Part shown: positions 56,449 through 64,000 of the stretch, in pieces
Numbering within the stretch: the first letter of the stretch is position 1
How the letters are laid out: every line of letters starts with the position of its first letter
From: Clitopilus passeckerianus
Taxonomy: Eukaryota; Basidiomycota; Agaricomycetes; Agaricales; Entolomataceae
Reading direction: 5' to 3'
Assembly: GCA_944990035.1 (NCBI GenBank)
Contig: CALYLX010000071.1
Location: forward strand, 310,001-374,000
DNA: 64,000 nucleotides
Translations under genes and position numbers: made by a program
Notes under the pieces: model-generated
What the model saw: only the letters and a program-made list of their open reading frames with translations
Told to the model about the DNA's origin: nothing
Database searches by the model: none

Positions 56449-57609
56449 ATGTTCGCCCGTCCAATTGCTCGCGCAGCCGCCACTAGGTCTTTGCCATTGG
56501 GCGCTGCACCTCCCAATGCGCGAAACATGGCTACTCTTCGTGAAATTGAGCTTCGTCTCAAGTCCGTGAGGAACATTGAGAAAATCACGAAGGTACGTGC
56601 TGCTTGACTTGCACTGGTCAAAATAATGCTGAAAACGATACCATAGTCAATGAAAATGATTGCCTCGACCAAGCTCGCGAAGGCTCAGAGAGCCATGCAG
56701 GCCGGAAAGGAATACGGTATTGCCAACTCTGGTGGGTGAAGTGGGTCCAGTGTCGGTCAACACTCTGGCTGAATCTTCGCCCTTTCTCTTTTAGAGATCT
56801 TCCAGCACTCTACTTCGGACAAGGCTTCCCCCAACAAGCTCTTCCTCGTCATCTCCTCCGACAAGGGTCTGTGCGGTGGTATCCACTCCTCCGTGTCAAA
56901 GGCTACCCGTCGTGCCCTCTCCAACGACCCCGAGACCCCTCTCAAGTCGGAAACTGCTGAAACCACCGAGGTCGACCCCGCATCCCCCGTCATGGTCATC
57001 GGTGACAAGTCCAAGGCCCAGCTCTCCCGCGCCCTCGGCGGGAATTTGCGCCTCACTTTCAATCAAATTGGCAGGGACATCCCCACCTTCACTGATGCTG
57101 CCAGCGTTGCCGATATGATCACCAGGAGTGGCGTTAAATACGACTCCGTTGTTATCGTCTACAACAAGTTCGTCTCCGCCATCTCATACGAGGCTGCTGC
57201 TATCGAAGTCAAGGGCCCGGAGGGTTTGGCTGAGAGCAACGGATTCGCTTCGTATGAGAATGAAGATGATGCCACCAAGGACCTTGCTGAGTTCTCGCTC
57301 GCCAACGCCATCTACGCTGCTTTGGTCGAGAGCCATGCCTGCGAAATGAGTTCACGGTAATTACTCCCATTCACTGTCAGTTTTTACGGGTTACTAACAA
57401 GGTCTTTTTCATAGTCGCAATGCTATGGACAACGCCTCCAAGAATGCTTCTGACATGATCTCTCGTCTGCAGATGCAGTACAATCGTGGTCGTCAAGCCG
57501 CCATCACGAACGAGTTGGTCGATATCATTACTGGTTCGTATTCATATTTCTGGGTTAAGTTGGGCATGAGTGTTGACGCTGGCCATGAACAGGTGCTTCC
57601 GCTCTGTAA
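56449..57609 (+). CDS. ATP3: Mitochondrial F1-ATP synthase subunit gamma
   Basis: The start at 56449 gives [18 protein letters not shown], an Arg-rich mitochondrial presequence. The mature start is [21 protein letters not shown], spliced to [19 protein letters not shown], the N-terminal coiled-coil of the central stalk. Later exons read [38 protein letters not shown] and [21 protein letters not shown], with [23 protein letters not shown] as the C-terminal helix. The last five residues lie beyond an intron (about 57536-57592) in a tiny final exon. The subunit rotates inside alpha3beta3 in the inner membrane. Length of about 300 residues is as expected. Confidence 0.96.
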
Positions 57610-58834
57610 TCTGCTATCAACCTACTTGTTTTTTTCAGATAAAATATGTCATTGTTAGAGGAATATATTCTTCCCATTTGCATGCTGTCTTTGATATTCC
57701 GGATCGGTATTGATAGCGTCAGCAAACGGGAACACCACGAAAGAAGGTGCGGCGTGCGGGGCTGGCGGAACGGATAGACGTTGGGTTTGGCAAACAGCAT
57801 CTTGCCCTCAACCTCGACTGTACTTCAAGGCATTTGAAGCCCCTGAGCATGACCTCGAGCTCGGAAGAACACATTCCGAGCGCCTTTGAGTTTAACTGGG
57901 GGTGGTAGCTAATGTGAAGGCGGCCGTGGCAAATGTGCCATAAAGCCCCCGAATCGCACTCAATTGACGGCGGATGCCTTTCATCGTCCACCCCGAGTGA
58001 GGACTCCCAACAGATAAACAGAAGTTGATATGCGGCTCCGGGCTCTGAAATGGAGAGGAAATTACTCCAGCGCAGTCTGTTCAAACGTTCACCCCAAGAG
58101 TTCGTGAAAACCGGCAGCAGTCCATCTGGACAAACTTGACGTTTAGCTTACTGTGGTCTGCCAGGATCAGATCCTTGAGCAGGCCCTCAGTTACTTCCAA
58201 CTTCCCTAAGAGTATGCCAAGGCGTTTGATCTCTCGGAAGCTAAGCATCTCTTTCAGCATCGTTCGCATCCAGACTTCATGAACAGCTCGTGCTGTTCTA
58301 TCTTTGACCTTCCTTTACACGCCTTGGGTGCGTTGGTATGCTTCTCCAGCACCCTCTAAGAAGTTTTTATTTCCATCTCCGAAACAAGCCTCGATGGTTC
58401 CTTGCAGAACGAGTCATTTTTATCACCGTTGACGGTGCAAAGGCGATAGCCGCAGGCTGTCGCCGCCGGCAAAGGCAGGCAGGACCAATTATCCCCTTCA
58501 ATCCGGTTGAGTGGTTGTGCCTTGTGACCGATGGGACTCCTGTCGAAACCACCCTTTGCCCCCATTTGCTTGTTGACGCCTGGAAATCAAGATCTCGGGC
58601 ACCATATATGGGATCCTGGTGTGCCACGGAGAGAACGAAATTGATCTAATATGATGTTCTCAGGCTTTACATATGACAGTTCAGCTTCATCTTTCTACAG
58701 GCAGCCCTTGGAAGACGGTTATATAGGTGCGATGGGGATTTGCCGTCATCGAGAGGTACCAGCAGGGTGATATCCTTCCACGATCCTAACTCTTTCCCCC
58801 ACATCACTCGGTAGGGTTCTTGTTGTAGGAGGCG
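57610..58834. other. Intergenic region, 1.2 kb
   Basis: Contains minus-strand frames 57719-58084 (121 codons) and 58081-58269 (62 codons, KLEVTEGLLKDLILADHSKL) that overlap and might be exons or remnants of one gene. I recognise no family and no clean splice joins them. A plus-strand frame at 58338-58649 is also unconvincing. The MFS promoter lies at the right end. Confidence 0.35.
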
Positions 58835-60784
58835 ATGGTCACAGAGAACGCACCGGATACTCAGGATAGTCGACGATCAAGAACTGGGTCGGAAAAAGGA
58901 GTGGATTTAGAGAAAACGGACGTGGAATCTCAGAAGACTATGGAAGTGGGAGATGAGAAGGGGAAAGGGAAGGGAACGACTGAGGAAGCGGTCACTGAAG
59001 TCGCTGAAGATGAGTTTCCCGAAGGTGGATGGAGGGCATGGTCCGTACTCGCCGGCGTGTAAGGATACATGTTATCCCATTTATGTTGTTCGCGGCGTTG
59101 ACCATATACGTTCGCCTTAGGTGGATACACCAGTTCACGACTTTCGGGTTAGTTTGAGTGATCGAAGCCACCAAGGGAGGAACTAATAGTCAAATTGTTT
59201 CTAGATATACGAATGCTTATGGGGTCTATAATGGTTGGTTCTCTTGGAAAATACTCACTTTACGCTAGATCTGACCGACTTTCAGATTACTATGTCAGGG
59301 AGTATCTCGCTGACAAGTACACTTCATCACAAATCAGGTTGGCGAAGCGCTACCCACTGCTTCGAAAAGTCTAACCTTGCGCGTCTAGCTGGATCGGAAG
59401 CACCCAACTTTTGCTTGTCCTCTCCCTCGGGCTTTTCTCGGGCAGAGGGTTTGACACTGGTTACTTGTGAGGGCTCCTCGTTTTGTGAAGTCGTGCCAAT
59501 ATTGACCTCCTGGTCACGACAGCCGACACCTCATGATCGGAGGAAGTCTCCTCTTCGTGTTCTGCCTCTTCATGCTTTCTTTGACGCAGCCGGGTCAATT
59601 CTATCAGGTCTACCTCGCACAAGGCATAGGTCTTGGAGCTGCCACTGGAATAAGCTACATACCAGGGCTTGCTCTCGTCCCCCATTACTTCCGCAAGCAT
59701 CGAGCTGTTGCCCTTGGAATAGCATCCACTGTACGTCCTTCACCCGCTCACCCAAAGGTTTCAGTATCCCTAATTCATTTTTAGGGATCTGCCCTCGGAG
59801 GCGCCATCCATCCAATCTATCTGAACAATTTGATCCATGGACCTGTAGGGTTCCATAACGCCTGCCGAATCAGTGCAGGAATTATTGGCGGGCTGTTGCT
59901 CATTGGTAACATCTTAATGAAGCCTCGACTCCCTCCGAGGAAGGCAAAAGGAAATACCTTCCACGACGCGAAAGTGTTCTTGAAAGAACCTCCGTATGTT
60001 TTTATGACCATGGGGTGAGTTGCTCAAAGATTCATTTCAGAGAAGAGGGCAGCACGCTCATTTGTGGCTGATCTAGCACGATTGTAATATATTTGGGGCT
60101 ATATTTCCCAATTTTCTTCCTTCAGCTACTCGCCATCGAGAGGGGTCTGGACAGAACGTTGGCTTTCTACTCGGTCGGTTCTCCCTCGCACCACTCTATC
60201 CCGCACATACTCAAACCCTCCTCATAGCTTGTCATCCTTAACTTTGCGAGTGCCTTTGGACGAGTGATACCCAATCGACTCGTTCCAAAACTCGGCGTTT
60301 TCAATGTCATGATCTTCTGTGTTGCATCATGCACTGTTCTTATCTTCTGTTTCCTTGCCTTGGAGAACGTCGCTGGGGTAATCATTTTTGCTATCCTGTA
60401 TGGCTTCTTTTCAGGAGGATGTAAGTTTAGCTACCTTTTACCTTGCTCGGTACATATTTTAACCCTTCGACAGATGCCAGCCTGTTAGCCCCAATGATCT
60501 CATCCGTCGCCCGGTCAGACTCTGAGATCGGGGCCCGAATGGGTATCTGCTTTGCTTTCACTGGTATGGATTTTCGTCGAACCTGCAAATCTTCTCTGAC
60601 CTGGTTCCCCTCTCCAGGACTCGGCGGCCTCATAGGTTCGCCCATTTCAGGTGCCCTCCTTACAAGCCACTATGAGTGGTGGCGCCCCAGTCTGTTCTCA
60701 GCCGTCTCCGTCGGTATAGGTGCCACCTGCTTTACGATTACAAGGTTCTTGATCTCTAGAAGAAAAGGAAGTCAATGGATATGA
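58835..60784 (+). CDS. MFS permease, monocarboxylate transporter type (third copy)
   Basis: The start at 58835 reads MVTENAPDTQDSRRS. A long charged cytosolic tail (EKGVDLEKTDVES) precedes the MCT signature FPEGGWRAWSVLAGV. Spliced exons give FTTFGYTNAYGVYNDYYVREYL, QLLLVLSLGLFSGRGFD, MIGGSLLFVFCLFMLSL and YQVYLAQGIGLGAATGISYIPG. Next are ALGGAIHPIYLNNLIHG, PVGFHNACRISAGI, GRVIPNRLVPKLGVFNVMIF, SEIGARMGICFAFTG and LGGLIGSPISGALL. It ends RRKGSQWI-stop. All signature loops between TM helices are present, so it is probably functional. It is closer in sequence to the next gene than to the pair at the left end. Substrate is unknown. Confidence 0.85.
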
Positions 60785-61311
60785 GCCAAACATTACTCTG
60801 GGTTTTTTTGGGATTGATAAAAGATATACCGTAGTAGATGACCCTTAATCGCAATAATACATACTAGAGAATCAGCTTCTCCAATTATACGGGACCATGC
60901 CTTTGTAGGAGGAACCAGAGTATAAAAGCATGCATGGTCTACCCACGGTCAACGTTTGATTCATATCGACGAAGGGTGTGGCGCCTCAGGTTGACGGGTC
61001 GTAAATGCCAGTAGACTTCAGTCAGATGGGCATGTCAGATCATGAAATGCTTCCGACATTCCGGATTCCTGAGCTTCCTTGACCGTTCGGGCGACGGACA
61101 TAGCGACCACTTGCTGTTGGCGGATTCCGATTCCGTACCTTACTTGTCTCATTCATCAGATTCAGGTTCAGTGTCCAGGGTTGCGATCAGCGAAGAGCAC
61201 GAATGTGCCGCTAGGCTGGAAGACTTCCTTTCATTTAAGCCGGATCGCTAGTAGAGAAGAGGGGAGGTCTTTCTCCTCATACCGCCAACCTCGTCTGGCT
61301 TCAAGAGATCG
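60785..61311. other. Intergenic region between third and fourth MFS genes
   Basis: About 0.5 kb with short frames in both strands. It is the promoter of the downstream permease; no motif stands out. Confidence 0.45.
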
Positions 61312-63351
61312 ATGAGCCTTCGACCAGCCGGTAATAGATCGGTCTCGCAAAGCACCGCAGTTTCGCTGGATCCCGGAAAGCAGGAGGCACAGGTAGATAT
61401 AACTGAGAAAATTGAAGACGAAGCACGCGTTGAGTACCCAGAAGGGGGATGGAGAGCCTGGTCCGTCGTTCTTGGTGTGTAAGTCCTGCTGTCTGTCTTC
61501 TTTGAACACTTCCATCGTCTTGACGCCCTTAATATGATAGATGGTGCTCACAGTTCGCTGCCCTTGCGTAAGATGAGATGAGAATCATCAACCTCTCGAA
61601 ACTGATTGGTTGCACAGGTACTCAAATGCCCATGGTGTCTTCAATGGTGAATATTTAAATCCCGGATGTTTCCTCAGTTGGAAGCGCATCATCATCGGAA
61701 TAATTCTGACATCGCACGTTGTCCACAGACTACTACGTCCGCGAGTACCTCATCGAGTACACTTCTTCAGAAATATCGTGAGTGCTAGCCTGGGCCTTTA
61801 GACGGGAATCCATCGGTAACTGGACTCCTTGCATAGATGGATCGGCAGCGTCCAGCTGCTCCTGACACTCTCGACTGGCTTGTTAACTGGTAGAGCTTTT
61901 GACAGGGGCTACTTGTACGCGTTTTAATCTTTGGTGGCGGCCAGTACTTATGCTCATCGCGACTGAAGCTATCATCTGATAATTGGGGGCTCCCTACTTT
62001 TCGTGATCTGCATCTTCATGCTGTCGCTGTCGCATGCTGGACAGTATTATCAGGTGAGCACACTGCCAATTTGCCCCTGAAAGGTTTGCGATCCTATCAA
62101 CTCCAGCATTTGACATAAAATCTCACAGGTGTTCCTGACTCAAGGAGTTGGGTTCGGCCTTGCAGCTGGCCTCACTTGGGTCCCCGGAATGGGTGTAATC
62201 GCTCAATATTTCCAGCGCCGGAGGGCTATCGCGATGGGAATCGCTGCCACCGTAAGGCTATTACCGATATCATCACGAACACCTTCTAAGAGGTCTATTT
62301 TAAGGGGTCAGGGATCGGTGCCGCCGTGCACCCTATCATTCTCAACCACTTCTTCTCCGGGTCCATAGGCTTTCATAATGGCTTGCGAATCAGTGGCGGA
62401 ATTAGCGCTGTTCTACTCTCGCTATCGTTGTTCCTCATCAGACCTAGGCATATCCCCACTACAAAGAAACCCGTGGGCGCCTTCGCTTCATTCAAAGGCT
62501 TCTTGTCCGAGCCTGCCTACTTGGCTATGTCTGTAGCGTGAGTGGGCTCCTTCAATCCTTGTGACTCTGAAAAGAACGATAGTTTCAGGATGTTCCTCCT
62601 TCTGGCGAGCTTATACTTTCCCTTCTTCTTCCTTCAGCTCAAGGCGATCAAGAACGGCCTCTCCCCAGGATTTGCTTTCTATACGGTAATTGATTGACTG
62701 CAACTCATTCACGATACTCGATTTGATCACTGCCTAGCTTGTTATATTCAATTTCTCGAACACTGTCGCCAGAGTAGTGCCGAATCTGCTGGTTCCTCAC
62801 CTCGGGGTCTTCAATTTGATGATATTCTCCATGGTCTCTATGGGTGTTCTAATATTCTGTATGGGTGCTATCGATACTGTTGCTGGGACTGTGGCCTTCT
62901 CTATCATCTTTGGTTTCTTTGCTGGCGCCTGTAACTGCCACTTCCCATTTCAAAAGTGTTCTGCCCATGCTGACTGCACCCAATAGACGGAGGACTTGTG
63001 ACACCCATGATCGCGTCTCTAGCAGAATCCAACTCTGAAATTGGCTCGCGTATTGGCTTATGCTTCACTATTAACGGTGTGTACATCGATCGTGTCCGCC
63101 AGATAGCTTTCTGACCCACCGCCGTGCGATATAAGGCTTCGGCGCATTGATCGGTAGGAATCGCATACCTCGGGTTTTGGCCGGTTCACTGACAATACTC
63201 AGGAACTCCAATTGCTGGTGCTTTGCTTACATCCTCGTACATCTGGTGGAGGCCGCAACTTTTCTCAGGTCTGTGCATGTTGTGTGGTGCTGCCTCCCTC
63301 GTGATTTCGAGACACATTCTATCAAAAAGGAAGGGCAGTTTCTGGGTTTGA
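61312..63351 (+). CDS. MFS permease, monocarboxylate transporter type (fourth copy)
   Basis: The start at 61312 reads MSLRPAGNRSVSQSTAV, then EDEARVEYPEGGWRAWSVVLGV. Spliced exons: GYSNAHGVFNDYYVREYLIEY, WIGSVQLLLTLSTGLLTG, IIGGSLLFVICIFMLSLSHAG and VFLTQGVGFGLAAGLTWVPG. Then come AQYFQRRRAIAMGIAATG, SIGFHNGLRISGGISA, VARVVPNLLVPHLGVFNLMIF, SEIGSRIGLCFTING and FGALIGTPIAGALL. The last exon gives LVISRHILSKRKGSFWV-stop at 63349-63351. A start at 61312 is favoured by an in-frame charged tail like that of its neighbour. Family features as for the other three copies; all exons join in frame. Confidence 0.83.
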
Positions 63352-63597
63352 CTCTTGCCTATACTTCGCTCTAGTGCCTCCTATGGTTTGTTCTGTTAGT
63401 ATAATAAATGTTAAAATAGAGTTATCTCCGTCGCCGTTTCCCTTCTAAAATTCAAGTTCCAACCTGAAGTGGAAAGAACTCAGCTTTGGCCTGCTCACAT
63501 GTGTTTTTTCTGTTCTTAGAATTTCTGTACCTCGATGCCTGGCCGTAGTCCGCTGTCCACCGTCCGACAATATTCTACGACGCCAATTTCCTAGCTA
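63352..63597. other. Intergenic region after the fourth MFS gene
   Basis: 3' flank of the permease; AT-rich at about 63390-63425. Nothing recognised. Confidence 0.4.
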
Positions 63598-64000
63598 TAG
63601 GGTTGTAGCAAGCAGCTTTCATTTGGGTGGTGCGAAGGTGAACGCCACATTCGATGGCAAGGCTTGCCCATCAGCATAAATATCATACTGCTGATCGAGC
63701 ACGGGATATACGAACAGTGTTATGCACAGCTCACGGCGTCTAACGAGATGACAGATTGGACCAACAACGTTTCGACGCGGGCTTCCGCATCTTCTATTCT
63801 TCGATGTTTCTGGGAGAGCTTTCTCCGAACAGCCACATCAAGGTCACGCATGTTGTCGGATGCTCACATCATCCGGCAGAAATTTCCCATTCGACGTTGG
63901 ACTCTCACAGATCTCTACAACACCTACTTGTTGCTGCACGGCGAACTTCGCCATCACCTCCATTTGCCCACCTCAAAGTCTAGGGAGCTTTGCGGCATCC
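63598..64000 (+). other. Open frame running off the right edge
   Basis: After a TAG at about 63598 one plus-strand frame stays open to the window end (about 130 codons). It includes RWQGLPISINIILLIEHGIYEQCYAQL and, from the ATG at 63750, MTDWTNNVSTRASASSIL and RRWTLTDLYNTYLLLHGELRH. Composition is protein-like, but I recognise no family. It may be the first exon of a gene continuing to the right. Confidence 0.35.

Noticed and set aside
455..63351. Secondary-metabolite gene cluster suggested by several permeases, a dioxygenase and an oxidoreductase
   Set aside because: No core synthase (PKS, NRPS, terpene cyclase) or P450 is present, and the enzymes are interspersed with housekeeping genes.
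1..64000. CRISPR arrays, operons, ribosome binding sites, phage or plasmid features
   Set aside because: Intron-rich eukaryotic DNA; no short regularly spaced repeats and no prokaryotic gene organisation.

Overview
The window is nuclear DNA of a filamentous basidiomycete, most likely an Agaricomycete. Genes are split by many short (about 45-80 nt) GT..AG introns with CTGAC/CTAAC-like branch sites. Gene content is typical of mushrooms: monocarboxylate-type MFS permeases, 7-TM orphan proteins, F-box/LRR and BTB families, and a NACHT NLR. These sit among conserved eukaryotic genes (cyclophilin-40, eIF2-beta, F1-ATPase gamma, YIP1, MIC12, OCRL-type phosphatase). No rRNA, convincing tRNA or CRISPR array was seen. 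All models were assembled by hand from reading frames and splice signals, so outer coordinates are firmer than internal exon edges.

Layout. 0-5.2 kb: 3' end of a PI-phospholipase C, then two tandem MFS permeases on the minus strand. 6-21.7 kb: a housekeeping block with an alpha/beta hydrolase, an Stf2-like stress protein, an inositol 5-phosphatase with ASH-RhoGAP tail, Cyp40, a Gfo/Idh/MocA oxidoreductase, a peroxisomal-type enoyl-CoA hydratase 2, a gamma-butyrobetaine-hydroxylase-like dioxygenase and a cupin protein resembling cysteine dioxygenase. 22.7-32.5 kb: orphan membrane proteins in two paralogous pairs, with a foldback Tc1/mariner-type MITE between two of them. 33.3-37.4 kb: YIP1, a GH5 glycosidase and MIC12. 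37.7-54.2 kb: a fast-evolving accessory zone with an NLR whose start lies in an inverted repeat, two tandem small membrane proteins, three tandem F-box/LRR copies (one broken), a 5'-truncated Vps39/TGFBRAP1-like gene, and a dead plus a live BTB gene. 54.9-57.6 kb: divergent eIF2-beta and ATP3. 58.8-63.4 kb: two more tandem MFS permeases on the plus strand.

How parts may work together. The hydratase (C-terminal AKL, a PTS1 variant) and the carnitine-pathway-type dioxygenase are convergent neighbours and both relate to fatty-acid oxidation. Cyp40 and the Stf2-like gene have heat-shock-like promoter boxes. The 37-54 kb zone looks like a recognition/ubiquitin-adaptor region under birth-and-death evolution. 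I found no coherent new multi-gene system. The least ordinary items are the foldback MITE, the NLR promoter/start architecture, and the Cys-to-Ala cysteine-dioxygenase-like protein with an unassigned N-terminal half.
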